DNA of 64,000 bases from Flavobacterium sp. 123 (lineage in GTDB: Bacteria; Bacteroidota; Bacteroidia; Flavobacteriales; Flavobacteriaceae), in assembly GCF_003634825.1 (NCBI RefSeq), contig NZ_RBXD01000001.1, positions 2,440,501-2,504,500 on the forward strand, in the 5' to 3' direction. The notes beneath the pieces were generated by a model, which saw nothing but the letters and a program-made list of their open reading frames with translations, searched no databases and had not been told where the DNA came from. Of this stretch, positions 43,123 to 51,185 are shown piece by piece (position 1 is the stretch's first letter; each line of letters opens with the position of its first letter). A program made the position numbers and the translations under genes.

Positions 43123-43998
43123 TTATTTAATCCACATTTCGGCTGGCATTCCTATTTTTAAACTACCATCATTTTTTACTTTAATTTTGACAGCATAAAC
43201 AAGATTGGCTCTTTCTTCTTTAGTTTGAATTATTTTTGGAGTAAATTCTGCAGAGGAGGCAATCCATGAAATTGTTCCTGGGTAGGATTTCATTTTATCT
43301 TTAGCATCAATTTTAACAGTCACATTTTGTCCTACTTTTATTTGAGCTAATTGAGTTTCACTGATATAAACGCGCAAATTCATTTCGGAAATATCTGCAA
43401 TTTTATACAATGGTTTTCCAAAAGAAGTTACTTCATTTGGTTCCGTATATTTGGCTAAAACGGTTCCTTTTATTGGGTTTTCAATTTTACTTTTTTTAAT
43501 TTGATCGTTAATTTTTTCAATCTGAACATGAATTGATTTGATGTCGTTTATGATAGGAGCATCTTGTGTTTTAACACTTTTTATCTGTTCATTTAGTACG
43601 TTTACTTTGCCTATAATTTCATCGACCTGACGTTTTGTAGCCGCATTTTCGGCAAACATATTTTGAATTCTCTTTTGCTCAATCAATGTTGTTTTAAGTT
43701 GCTCTTTTAATACATTGATTTGGGATAATACATTTTTAGATTTTGAATTAATGCTTGCTTTAGAGGCGATTAATTGTTGTTTGTTGAAATAGAGTTGTGT
43801 GGTATCAACTAAACCAACTACAGTATTTGATTCTAGAATATCTCCTTCTTCTAATTTTAAATAGTTTATTTTTCCATTGGCTTCCGCCGAAATAGTTACT
43901 TCTGTTGCTTCAAAATTTCCGTATCCATCTGCTTTGTCATTATTTTTGGAACAAGAAATTAAGCTGATTAGGATTAATAATGTATAGGTTGTTTTCAT
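43123..43998 (-). CDS. HlyD-family adaptor lipoprotein of the ABC exporter (YbhG-like)
   Basis: Periplasmic adaptor of 291 residues with a lipoprotein signal (LISLISCSKNN). The lipoyl halves flank a long coiled coil: SAEANGKINYLKLEEGDILESN (about residues 40-62), helices about 75-165 and IENPIKGTVLAKYTEPNEVTSFGKPLYKIAD, then a beta-barrel part (VRVYISETQLAQIKVGQNVTV-like). It links the ABC permeases to the TolC encoded just upstream. ATG 43998 begins the signal peptide and is preferred to the upstream start at 44019. Confidence 0.93.
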   Translation of the reverse strand: MKTTYTLLILISLISCSKNNDKADGYGNFEATEVTISAEANGKINYLKLEEGDILESNTVVGLVDTTQLYFNKQQLIASKASINSKSKNVLSQINVLKEQLKTTLIEQKRIQNMFAENAATKRQVDEIIGKVNVLNEQIKSVKTQDAPIINDIKSIHVQIEKINDQIKKSKIENPIKGTVLAKYTEPNEVTSFGKPLYKIADISEMNLRVYISETQLAQIKVGQNVTVKIDAKDKMKSYPGTISWIASSAEFTPKIIQTKEERANLVYAVKIKVKNDGSLKIGMPAEMWIK

Positions 43999-44029
43999 AG
44001 TTTTACTTCGATTAAACATTTAAATTGTT

Positions 44030-45280
44030 TTAGTTTCCGTTGCTTATTTGATAATTTGCTTTAGCTAAGACCAATTGTATTTCATGAACTTTTTGATTGA
44101 TTTTTGCTTCATATAAATTAGTCAATTCCACTAGATATTCCGAAGCGGTGATGACTCCATTTCGTAATTGTGAATCGGATGATTTTTCTATTGATTCTCG
44201 TAAAGTAATTATTTCTGAATCTGCAGCAATAATGGCTTCCGCCTTTTTTATTTCGTTTTTTATTTCTTGCAATTGCAAGTTATTATTTAACAAAAAGGTT
44301 TCTTTTTCTGTAGCTACAATTTCTTTTGAAATAGAAAGTGCTTGTTTTTCATTTTTGGATTTATTCCAGTCAAATACATTCCAATTTGCTTTTAATCCTA
44401 ACATATAGAAAGTTTGAAAGGAGTTGTCTAACATATTTAATCCGGGATTTCCATAACCAGCTTGACCAAACGCATTTATTTTAGGGAGGTTGTTTTTTGA
44501 AATTACTTCTTTTGAAACTTCTATTTGCTGGTTTTGTAAATCGAATAATTTTAGTTCCGGACGATTTATTTCTTTATCAAAAGTGTTTGAAATGATAGGT
44601 TTCACTATAATCATATTTTCATCTAAGGAACTGAAAATTAATGTAGATAAATTGCTTAAAAGCTTCTTTTTATCAAACTGAATTTCAGTTAATTGTTGTT
44701 GTATTTTTAAGTTTTCGGCTTCAAGTATTTTCTCAGAAGCAGGAAGAATAGCGCCAAATTTAACGCCTGTTTTTACTTCTCTAATTTTTGAAAGCAATTG
44801 TTCTTGCTTGGATATTAAAATTGATTTTCGTTCTTGTAGTAACAAAAGGGAAAAGTATAATTGATTAATTTTTGATTTTATTTGATATAAATTAACTTGA
44901 ACTTGTTGTTGTTGCGTTTGGGTTTGTGCTTGTTTTAGTTTTGTATTACTAGCAATTACTCCTCCATTATATAAAAGTTGATTGATGTCTACTGTTGCTC
45001 GATATTGATCTTTATTTAGTGGAGTCACATTAGGCATAACAATTGGTAATCCTGTCACATCAGATTGATAAGTTGCTTGTGCATTCAAATCAATTCTTGG
45101 AAGTTTTCCTTTGTTTAGTGCTTCAATTTCGGAACCTGTTTTTTGTTGTAACAATTCTGTTTGTTTAGCCAAAGGATAATTTTTATTCGCTAATACATAA
45201 CAATCCTCTAAAGTGATTTTTTGCTGTGAAATGGAAAGTTGTGTAGCTAATAGAATGAATAGTAGACTTAATTGTTTCAT
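44030..45280 (-). CDS. TolC-family outer-membrane channel of the ABC exporter
   Basis: Outer-membrane efflux protein, 416 residues, signal peptide ending LSISQQ, followed by two OEP repeats (about residues 25-210 and 215-412). Features are [45 protein letters not shown]-like [19 protein letters not shown] and [20 protein letters not shown]. Its ATG overlaps the TGA stop of the preceding tetR gene by 4 bases (ATGA), so the two are translationally coupled. It is distinct in sequence from the TolC at 30217. Confidence 0.93.
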   Translation of the reverse strand: MKQLSLLFILLATQLSISQQKITLEDCYVLANKNYPLAKQTELLQQKTGSEIEALNKGKLPRIDLNAQATYQSDVTGLPIVMPNVTPLNKDQYRATVDINQLLYNGGVIASNTKLKQAQTQTQQQQVQVNLYQIKSKINQLYFSLLLLQERKSILISKQEQLLSKIREVKTGVKFGAILPASEKILEAENLKIQQQLTEIQFDKKKLLSNLSTLIFSSLDENMIIVKPIISNTFDKEINRPELKLFDLQNQQIEVSKEVISKNNLPKINAFGQAGYGNPGLNMLDNSFQTFYMLGLKANWNVFDWNKSKNEKQALSISKEIVATEKETFLLNNNLQLQEIKNEIKKAEAIIAADSEIITLRESIEKSSDSQLRNGVITASEYLVELTNLYEAKINQKVHEIQLVLAKANYQISNGN

Positions 45281-45870
45281 TTTTTTATGGAATTAATAAT
45301 TTGTTCAGCAATACTCATTTTTCTAATTTCCATCATTTGATTGAATTCATCATCTGAAATTTGTAGAATTCCTTTTACCATCATTTGAGCAGCAAAAGGG
45401 AATACGGTCATCGAAAAAATATCTAATAATAATTGTTTAGGTTGAATTGGTTTTATGATTCCATCTGCTATTTCTTTTTCAATTTGAAGAATCATATGGG
45501 TAGGGTTTGGTCTGTTTGTGTTAGTTAAAAATTTCAGTACAAACTCTGGATTGTTATTCATTTCTTGGATTACAAATTGAGGTAGAAAAGGGTGTTCAAT
45601 TACAAATGAAATATAGCTATCCGTAAATTTTTTTATTTTATTGAAAACAGTTTCTTCTGAATTGAAAATTAAATTAATCTGTGGCGCTAATTGACCGAAA
45701 GCTTTTATAAATACAGCCTCAAACAGGGATTGTTTGTTTTTGAAACAATAATGAAGCATCGCTTTATTAATTCCAGCTTCATCTGCTATTTCTTGCATTC
45801 TTGCTCCAGCAAATCCTTTTTTTTGAAATACAATTCGAGCAGCGTTAAATATTTTTTCTTCAGTTGTCAT
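45277..45870 (-). CDS. TetR/AcrR-family repressor (CecR-like) of the ABC exporter operon
   Basis: One-component regulator of 197 residues. The N-terminal HTH is clear ([20 protein letters not shown], then [30 protein letters not shown]), followed by an all-helical ligand-binding domain (about residues 65-195). It is the first gene of the operon and shares an ATGA overlap with tolC. A palindrome TTAACC-N4-GGTTAA lies just downstream of its promoter box (45890-45905), which fits autorepression. In E. coli the YbhGFSR system is likewise preceded by a TetR gene (cecR). Confidence 0.94.
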   Translation of the reverse strand: MTTEEKIFNAARIVFQKKGFAGARMQEIADEAGINKAMLHYCFKNKQSLFEAVFIKAFGQLAPQINLIFNSEETVFNKIKKFTDSYISFVIEHPFLPQFVIQEMNNNPEFVLKFLTNTNRPNPTHMILQIEKEIADGIIKPIQPKQLLLDIFSMTVFPFAAQMMVKGILQISDDEFNQMMEIRKMSIAEQIINSIKK

Positions 45871-45889
45871 TGTGATTTAACTATTAGGT

Positions 45890-45933
45890 TTAACCGTTTG
45901 GTTAACAAAGATAATTAAAAAAAGTATTTCAAA
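45890..45933 (-). promoter_or_regulatory. tetR-exporter operon promoter with palindromic operator
   Basis: On the minus strand a TATCTTTG -7 box (45906-45913) and a TTTG (45930-45933, 16 bases upstream) are followed directly by the 16-bp palindrome TTAACC-GTTT-GGTTAA (45890-45905), about 20 bases before the tetR ATG. A repressor here would cover the transcription start. Confidence 0.68.
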
Positions 45934-45946
45934 TCGAAATACTTTT
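45917..45946 (-). terminator. Terminator of the miaA-thioesterase group
   Basis: AAAAGTATTTC (45920-45930) and GAAATACTTTT (45936-45946) form an 11-bp stem around AAATC; on the minus strand a T run follows. It lies 22 bases past the thioesterase stop and overlaps the -33 region of the tetR promoter. Confidence 0.85.
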
Positions 45947-45967
45947 AAAATAGTTAGTTTGAGCTTT

Positions 45968-46708
45968 TTATTTCCAGTTTAGTTGCAAAGCAAAACTAGT
46001 TTTATCCTCTTTTGTTATGCTAAAAATAGTGTTGTCTTCATTTATATTTTCGTGAATGGATACCTTGTCTTTTAGAGATAATTCTTTTAGAAAATTCATT
46101 TCAAAACTTTCTATTTGTTGGTTTAGAATTAATTTTTCATCAACTAAATCTAAGCACCATTCGAAATATTTTACATTATTAGCGTGATTGACAATATCTA
46201 AATCAGATAAACAAACGGTTCTCTCAAAAAGCATTTCTTTTTCATGAGTAATATTAATTTTTGAAAATGTTTCCACAGTAGCTTTTGTATCGGGATACAA
46301 TTCAAAATGTTCATAGGGAAGAGCTAATGTTTCTGGTCTTCGTTTTTCAGTATTGAAAACAGCCCAAAATGTTTCGGAACCTACAATCTTTTTGCCATTT
46401 ACATACATTTCTAAGGCACGAACGGAACGCGAATTTTCTAATGAATTAATCCAGGTTTTTACGGTAACGGTATCTCGCCATTTAGGTAAATCGATGATTT
46501 CAACCCGCATTCTACTCAACACCCACGCCTGATTAAATTCTTGCATATCCGAAAAACTGATACCTCCAATTTCAGAATGTGCAGCTGCAGTTAATTGTAA
46601 TAAATTACATAATTCAGTGTATTTTAAATAGCCATTAGGTGCGCATTGCGTAAAATTTATTTCCCAATCTTTGCTTAGAATGGAAGTGAAGTCTGGTGAA
46701 ATTGGCAT
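45968..46708 (-). CDS. Acyl-ACP thioesterase
   Basis: Releases fatty acids from acyl carrier protein; cytoplasmic. The 246 residues form two hotdog domains as in FatA/FatB and bacterial PF01643 enzymes: an N-terminal hotdog with EINFTQCAPNGYLKYTELCN and WVLSRMRVEIIDLPKWRDTV, and a C-terminal hotdog with the catalytic region DLDIVNHANNVKYFEWCLD (Asn and His of the N-x-H motif). The start ATG 46708 is followed upstream by a GAATTAT repeat separating it from miaA, with 20 bases between the genes. Chain-length preference cannot be read. Confidence 0.92.
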   Translation of the reverse strand: MPISPDFTSILSKDWEINFTQCAPNGYLKYTELCNLLQLTAAAHSEIGGISFSDMQEFNQAWVLSRMRVEIIDLPKWRDTVTVKTWINSLENSRSVRALEMYVNGKKIVGSETFWAVFNTEKRRPETLALPYEHFELYPDTKATVETFSKINITHEKEMLFERTVCLSDLDIVNHANNVKYFEWCLDLVDEKLILNQQIESFEMNFLKELSLKDKVSIHENINEDNTIFSITKEDKTSFALQLNWK

Positions 46709-46709
46709 A

Positions 46710-46744
46710 TATAATTATGAATTATGAATTATGAATTATGAATT
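46710..46744. repeat. GAATTAT heptamer repeat between thioesterase and miaA
   Basis: About four copies of a 7-base unit (ATGAATT/GAATTAT) run in tandem. The stop codon and last residues of MiaA (IHNS) are encoded by this repeat. Confidence 0.85.
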
Positions 46745-47655
46745 GTTTTTGTGATATATTCTATAATTTTAGTTCTATCTTCTAGATAATCAAACCATTT
46801 AGTATTCTCAGTTCTTTTGAACCAAGTCAGTTGACGTTTTGAAAATCGGCGTGTGTTTTTTTTGATTTCTTCGATAGCAAAAGCAAGACTGAAATCTCCA
46901 TCAAAATGACTAAATAATTCGCGATATCCTACAGTTTGTAAGGCATTTAAATCTTTGTTTGGATATAATTTTTTAGCTTCTTCAATCAGCCCTTCTTTGA
47001 CCATAATATCAACCCGTTGATTGATTCGGTCATAAATAACGCTTCTTTCGGCTTCTAATCCAATGATGATAGGAGTGAAGTTTCGGTTGTTTTTCTTTTG
47101 ATTTAAAAAAGAAGAATAGGGTTTTCCAGTTCCAATACAAACTTCTACAAAGCGCATCATTCGTTGCGGGTTTTGAAGGGTTTGTGGATTTTCTGTTTTT
47201 ATTTTTTCAAAATAATCAGGATCCAAAGTTTGAAGTTGTTGTTGTAAATAACCGATACCTAATTTTTCATAATTTGAATTCACATTCAATCGTACCGAAG
47301 AATCAATATCTGGAAACTCATCGAAACCTTTTAAAATTGCATCGACATACAAGCCAGAACCACCTACCAGAATTACATAATCATTATTTTGATACAATTC
47401 ATTAAGTTTGGCAATAGCTTCTTTTTCGAAATCACCAACAGAATAATCCTCATGAATCGATTTGTTTTGAATGAAATGATGTGTTGCCGAAGCTAATTCT
47501 TCTGGACTTGGAACAGCAGTTCCTATTGTCATTTCTTTAAAAAATTGCCGACTATCACACGAAATAATGGCGCATTTGAAATGTTGTGCTAAAGTGATAC
47601 TTAGAGCCGTTTTTCCAATTGCAGTAGGACCTATAATAGTGATTAAGTATTTCAT
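46729..47655 (-). CDS. miaA: tRNA dimethylallyltransferase
   Basis: Adds the dimethylallyl group to A37 of tRNAs reading UNN codons. The 308 residues include the P-loop IIGPTAIGKTALS, the DSRQFFKEMTIGTAVPS motif, HHFIQNKSIHEDYSVGDF, GGSGLYVDAILKGFD, NPQRMMRFVEV and KRQLTWFKR near the C terminus. Length is typical. The C-terminal residues and stop come from the adjacent GAATTAT repeat, so the tail may differ from relatives. The exonuclease/GIY-YIG gene lies 13 bases upstream on the same strand. Confidence 0.96.
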   Translation of the reverse strand: MKYLITIIGPTAIGKTALSITLAQHFKCAIISCDSRQFFKEMTIGTAVPSPEELASATHHFIQNKSIHEDYSVGDFEKEAIAKLNELYQNNDYVILVGGSGLYVDAILKGFDEFPDIDSSVRLNVNSNYEKLGIGYLQQQLQTLDPDYFEKIKTENPQTLQNPQRMMRFVEVCIGTGKPYSSFLNQKKNNRNFTPIIIGLEAERSVIYDRINQRVDIMVKEGLIEEAKKLYPNKDLNALQTVGYRELFSHFDGDFSLAFAIEEIKKNTRRFSKRQLTWFKRTENTKWFDYLEDRTKIIEYITKTIHNS

Positions 47656-47668
47656 TTAGTTAAATATA

Positions 47669-49030
47669 TTAAAACGAAATCACTTTTAATGTTTTGCTTT
47701 TTCGGATGTAACTTTGAATAATAGTCTTAACATCACGGTTGTTTTGCATAGGAATAATGATGTTTTTTAGAATTTCGATATTACTGATTTGATAGTTCAA
47801 ATCATAAAAAGCATAACCTTTATAAATACCATTTTCTATTAAAACCGCGGAACGTTCATTGATTGTTCTTCCTCTGTCAACAAGAATAAGGTTTTGATTC
47901 TCGAAACTATTCTTATCGATAAACTCTTGAACTCTCAGATTGTATTCCGCTGTAGGAACTTTGCCAATGCAAGCCCCATCGCATTCTTTTATTTTATATT
48001 GAAAACAGTCTTTTTTAGTTTGATACAATCCTGTCAATTTTTGGCATAAATGGTGACTTGCAGTAATTCGGAATAAAGCATTTTTGCCTTCTTGCAATGT
48101 AGCAAATGAAGTAATTTCTTTTTTCCGACCGTCTGCTTTTTGCAGGCTTAAATTCAAATAGCCATTTTCATCTTTTTCAACATATAAAGCCCATTGAAAA
48201 ATACTTTTTCGTTGCGCTCTATTGAGTATGGGTTTATTGATTTTTATCTCTTCGCTTTCTTTCAAAAGTGCAATTAATTCGCTTCCGGTTTCTTCGTAGG
48301 TTACAGCAAAAACTCCAGCTTGAATTTTTTTACATTTGGTTGAATTCCCAGTGAAATGCTGATTAATTCGCTTTTTTATATTTCGGCTTTTGCCAATATA
48401 AATTAGATTTCCTTTTTCATTATGAACATAATAGATTCCTGTTTTAGAAGGTAAATGCTCAACAATATCCAATAATTTTGGAGAAATTCCTTTTTCGATT
48501 TCGAGCTTAATAAAGTCCTTAATAATTTCTTTGGATAAGTCTTTTTCCAGAAGCATTTTGAACAGCTTCGTAGTAGCCATAGCGTCGCCACTAGCTCTAT
48601 GTCTGTCCGCCATTGGGATTCCTAAAGCACGAACTAATTTTCCTAAACTATAAGAAGGTTGTTCTGGAATTAATTTTTTAGAAAGTTCTACAGTACAAAT
48701 TGTTTTAGCTTGAAAATCATAGCCTAATCTTCTGAATTCAGTTCGTAAAATTCTGTAATCAAAAGAAGCATTATGTGCTACTATTACGCAATCATTTGTC
48801 ATTTCGATAATGCGTTTTGCTACTTCAAAAAACTTAGGAGCAGAACGTAACATAGCATTATTTATGCCAGTCAGTTTTACTACAAACGGCTGAATGGGAA
48901 TTTCAGGATTAACTAAACTAATGAACTGATCCACAACTTCATGACCATCAAATTTGTAGATGGCGATTTCAGTGATTCCTTCTTCGTTAAATTGTCCTCC
49001 AGTGGTTTCTATGTCAAGTATTGCGTACAT
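47669..49030 (-). CDS. DEDDh exonuclease fused to GIY-YIG (UvrC-like) nuclease
   Basis: A 453-residue cytoplasmic fusion. The N-terminal DnaQ-like 3'-5' exonuclease (about residues 1-170) has DIETTGG (catalytic Asp, Glu), HNASFDYRIL and HRASGDAMATTKLF (His and Asp). The second part (about 190-275) is a GIY-YIG domain, TGIYYVHNEKGNLIYIGKSRNIKKRI, followed by a region with a UvrC-like Cys-containing stretch (CFQYKIKECDGACIGK). Fusions of this kind occur in Bacteroidota and Actinobacteria; a DNA-repair role like Cho/UvrC is inferred. ATG 49030 is preferred over a start at 49054, whose extra codons lie in a simple repeat. Confidence 0.9.
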   Translation of the reverse strand: MYAILDIETTGGQFNEEGITEIAIYKFDGHEVVDQFISLVNPEIPIQPFVVKLTGINNAMLRSAPKFFEVAKRIIEMTNDCVIVAHNASFDYRILRTEFRRLGYDFQAKTICTVELSKKLIPEQPSYSLGKLVRALGIPMADRHRASGDAMATTKLFKMLLEKDLSKEIIKDFIKLEIEKGISPKLLDIVEHLPSKTGIYYVHNEKGNLIYIGKSRNIKKRINQHFTGNSTKCKKIQAGVFAVTYEETGSELIALLKESEEIKINKPILNRAQRKSIFQWALYVEKDENGYLNLSLQKADGRKKEITSFATLQEGKNALFRITASHHLCQKLTGLYQTKKDCFQYKIKECDGACIGKVPTAEYNLRVQEFIDKNSFENQNLILVDRGRTINERSAVLIENGIYKGYAFYDLNYQISNIEILKNIIIPMQNNRDVKTIIQSYIRKSKTLKVISF

Positions 49031-49101
49031 TTTTAATGTCAATGTCAATTTCAAAAATCAATGAGAATAGTAATTTTAAATTTAAACGTTAATTTTTATA
49101 A

Positions 49102-49130
49102 ATTGAAAATTGGAATTGCCATTGAAATTG
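49102..49130. repeat. AATTGCCATTGAAATT repeat, copy 2 (left of S23-like gene)
   Basis: The 16-base core AATTGCCATTGAAATT lies at 49114-49129, preceded by ATTGAAAATTGG. It is in the same orientation as the copy at 49534-49549 on the other side of the S23-like gene. Confidence 0.8.
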
Positions 49131-49138
49131 TTATTGAA

Positions 49139-49507
49139 TTATTTTTTATTATTTATCATTTTTGAAGCGATTGCTATAAGCTCTTCAACTTCTGTTAATA
49201 GCCACTTTCGTTCTTCTAAATCTCCTGCTTTTATGTAATCAAGAACTTTTAAAGAATTTCTTGATTCTTTCAGTTCCTTAACAGAAAGGGAGACTTTAAA
49301 AATAAAATCCTTGCTTGTAATCGTTCCTTGAGCTTCTCCATAATTTAAAGAAGAACTACCTGAAGATCTAATTAGTTGATTTTTATAATATTCAATTTCA
49401 TATGACTTTTCTAATTTTCTAACAAAGAAAATACATTCGCCAGCAAATCGAACTAATCTATCTTCAAAATTGTAAATTTTATCAAAGTTAGGCTCATTAA
49501 CTTCCAT
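49139..49507 (-). CDS. Four-helix-bundle protein (S23/IVP, TIGR02436 family)
   Basis: A 122-residue all-helical cytoplasmic protein of the family first noted as an ORF in 23S rRNA intervening sequences. Features are FEDRLVRFAGECIFFVRKLEK, YYKNQLIRSSGSSSLNYGEAQ (the conserved RS-x-S-x-NY-EA turn), KDFIFKVSLSVKELKESRNSL and EVEELIAIASKMI. Function is unknown; relatives include the accessory protein Avd of diversity-generating retroelements, but no reverse transcriptase or variable repeat is seen here. Direct repeats flank it on both sides (49114-49129 and 49534-49549), and it interrupts an otherwise housekeeping run of genes, so insertion as a unit is plausible. Confidence 0.88.
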   Translation of the reverse strand: MEVNEPNFDKIYNFEDRLVRFAGECIFFVRKLEKSYEIEYYKNQLIRSSGSSSLNYGEAQGTITSKDFIFKVSLSVKELKESRNSLKVLDYIKAGDLEERKWLLTEVEELIAIASKMINNKK

Positions 49508-49519
49508 TTTTTTTAATTT

Positions 49520-49550
49520 TTTATTGAAATTGAAATTGCCATTGAAATTT
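49520..49550. repeat. AATTGCCATTGAAATT repeat, copy 3 (right of S23-like gene)
   Basis: The core AATTGCCATTGAAATT lies at 49534-49549, preceded by ATTGAAATTGA. It abuts the stop codon of yggS and matches the copy to the left of the S23-like gene in direct orientation. Confidence 0.8.
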
Positions 49551-50208
49551 ATCGTCCTCCAAAGATACTACTTCCTATTCTAACCATCGTGCTACCACAA
49601 TCAATAGCCAGTTTATAATCACCTGACATTCCCATAGAAATAGTGTTCAGTTGTAAGTTTGCAGTTTGCTTGGATTTCAAATTATCAAAGATAGCTTTCA
49701 AATGGGTAAATTCTTTCTTGATTTGGTTTTGGTTATCCGTAAAAGTTGCCATTCCCATTAATCCAACAATTCGAATGTTTTTCATTTTCTGAAATGATTC
49801 AGAAGCTAGAATTTCATTTAATTCTTCTTCGTCAAGTCCAAATTTACTTTCTTCTTCTGCAATATATATTTGAAGCAAACAATCTATAATTCTATTGTTT
49901 TTGAGCGCTTGTTTATTGATTTCTTCTAATAATTTAAGGCTGTCTATTCCGTGAATTAAACTCACGAAAGGCGCCATAAATTTGACTTTATTCGACTGCA
50001 CGTGACCAATCATGTGCCATTGAATGTCTTTTGGCATCGCTTCCCATTTCTCTGCCATTTCCTGGATTTTATTTTCACCAAAAATGCGTTGACCCGCATC
50101 GTAAGCTTCCATCAAATCGGAAATAGGTTTGGTTTTTGAAACCGCTACCAGAGTTACATGTTCAGCTAATGTGGATTTTATTTTTAAGAGGTTTTGTGCT
50201 ATTGACAT
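49549..50208 (-). CDS. YggS/PROSC-family pyridoxal 5'-phosphate homeostasis protein
   Basis: Cytoplasmic PLP-binding protein of 219 residues with the fold-III barrel and no catalytic partner domain. The PLP lysine is in TLVAVSKTKPISDL (VAVSKTK motif); other features are FGENKIQEMAEKWEAMP, WHMIGHVQSNKVKFM, GLMGMATF and the C-terminal MGMSGDYKLAIDCGSTMVRIGSSIFG. The start ATG 50208 lies one base after the preceding gene's stop. A longer frame to 50274 overlaps that gene and is not used. Confidence 0.94.
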   Translation of the reverse strand: MSIAQNLLKIKSTLAEHVTLVAVSKTKPISDLMEAYDAGQRIFGENKIQEMAEKWEAMPKDIQWHMIGHVQSNKVKFMAPFVSLIHGIDSLKLLEEINKQALKNNRIIDCLLQIYIAEEESKFGLDEEELNEILASESFQKMKNIRIVGLMGMATFTDNQNQIKKEFTHLKAIFDNLKSKQTANLQLNTISMGMSGDYKLAIDCGSTMVRIGSSIFGGR

Positions 50209-50209
50209 A

Positions 50210-51097
50210 TTAAATAAATTGTTTAGCAATCTTTTCTGCTTTTTTACTTTCGCTATAATCGTAGAAACCTTCACCAGATTTTACACCCATTTTACCTGCG
50301 CGAACCATATTTACTAATAGTGGACAAGGCGCATATTTTGGGTTTTTGAATCCGTCATACATTACGTTTAGAATCGCCAAACAAACGTCTAATCCAATAA
50401 AATCAGCTAGTTGCAATGGTCCCATCGGATGTACCATTCCGAGTTTCATCACGGTGTCAATTTCATAAACACCAGCTACTTTATTGTATAGTGTTTCGAT
50501 GGCTTCGTTGATCATAGGCATCAAAATTCTATTAGCTACAAAACCAGGATAATCGTTAACTTCAACAGGCGTTTTACCTAATTTTTCGGATAAATTCATG
50601 ATGATTTTCGTCACTTCATCGCTAGTATTGTATCCGCGAATGATTTCGACTAATTTCATAATTGGCACTGGATTCATAAAGTGCATTCCAATCACTCGCT
50701 CTGGATGCGCTACAACAGCACCAATTTGTGTAATGGAAATAGAAGAAGTATTCGTTGCTAAAATAGTATTGTGAGAACAAGCTTCGTTTAATTGCTTGAA
50801 AATATTCAGTTTTAACGCTACGTTTTCGGTTGCTGCTTCAACCACTAAATCAACACCTACAACACCATCTTTGATGTCAGTATAGGTTATAATATTTGTA
50901 ATTGTTTTTACAACATCTTCTTGAGTGATAGTTCCTCTGGCTAACATTCGATCTAAATTGGCTGCAATAGTAGCCATTCCTTTATCTAGTGACTTTTCTG
51001 AAACATCAATTAATTTTACGGTGAAACCACTTTGGGCAAATGTATGAGCAATTCCGTTACCCATTGTTCCAGCTCCGATTACGGCGATTGTTTTCAT
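50210..51097 (-). CDS. 3-hydroxyacyl-CoA (3-hydroxybutyryl-CoA) dehydrogenase
   Basis: NAD-dependent oxidoreductase of 295 residues. The N-terminal Rossmann domain shows VIGAGTMGNGIAHTFA; next come LATNTSSISITQIG and GMHFMNPVPIMKLVEII with the catalytic His, and the C-terminal helical domain has NDYPGFVANRILMPMINEAIETL and KLGMVHPMGPLQLADFIGLDVCL. It acts on 3-hydroxyacyl-CoA in beta-oxidation or the butyrate pathway. It ends one base before the yggS start, so the genes are coupled. Confidence 0.94.
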   Translation of the reverse strand: MKTIAVIGAGTMGNGIAHTFAQSGFTVKLIDVSEKSLDKGMATIAANLDRMLARGTITQEDVVKTITNIITYTDIKDGVVGVDLVVEAATENVALKLNIFKQLNEACSHNTILATNTSSISITQIGAVVAHPERVIGMHFMNPVPIMKLVEIIRGYNTSDEVTKIIMNLSEKLGKTPVEVNDYPGFVANRILMPMINEAIETLYNKVAGVYEIDTVMKLGMVHPMGPLQLADFIGLDVCLAILNVMYDGFKNPKYAPCPLLVNMVRAGKMGVKSGEGFYDYSESKKAEKIAKQFI

Positions 51098-51106
51098 TTG
51101 TGTTTT

Positions 51107-51175
51107 GTTTAAAGTTAAAAAAGTTTAAAGTTTAAAGTTCTCTAGCGCAACTTTAAACCTTAAACTTTGAATCAA
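51107..51175. repeat. TTTAAAG repeat forming a 20-bp hairpin
   Basis: The arm at 51120-51139 pairs with 51149-51168 with one mismatch, around a 9-base loop CTCTAGCGC. The unit is the same TTTAAAG/TTTAAGG heptamer as at 28976-29040. It could also act as a weak terminator after the oxidoreductase gene. Confidence 0.85.
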
Positions 51176-51185
51176 ATTTCCAGTT

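Noticed and set aside
49139..49507. Diversity-generating retroelement around the Avd-like S23 gene
   Set aside because: No reverse transcriptase, template repeat or variable repeat was seen nearby.
50209..50274. N-terminal extension of yggS
   Set aside because: It overlaps the 3' end of the preceding dehydrogenase gene, and YggS family N termini match MSIAQNLLKIK from 50208.
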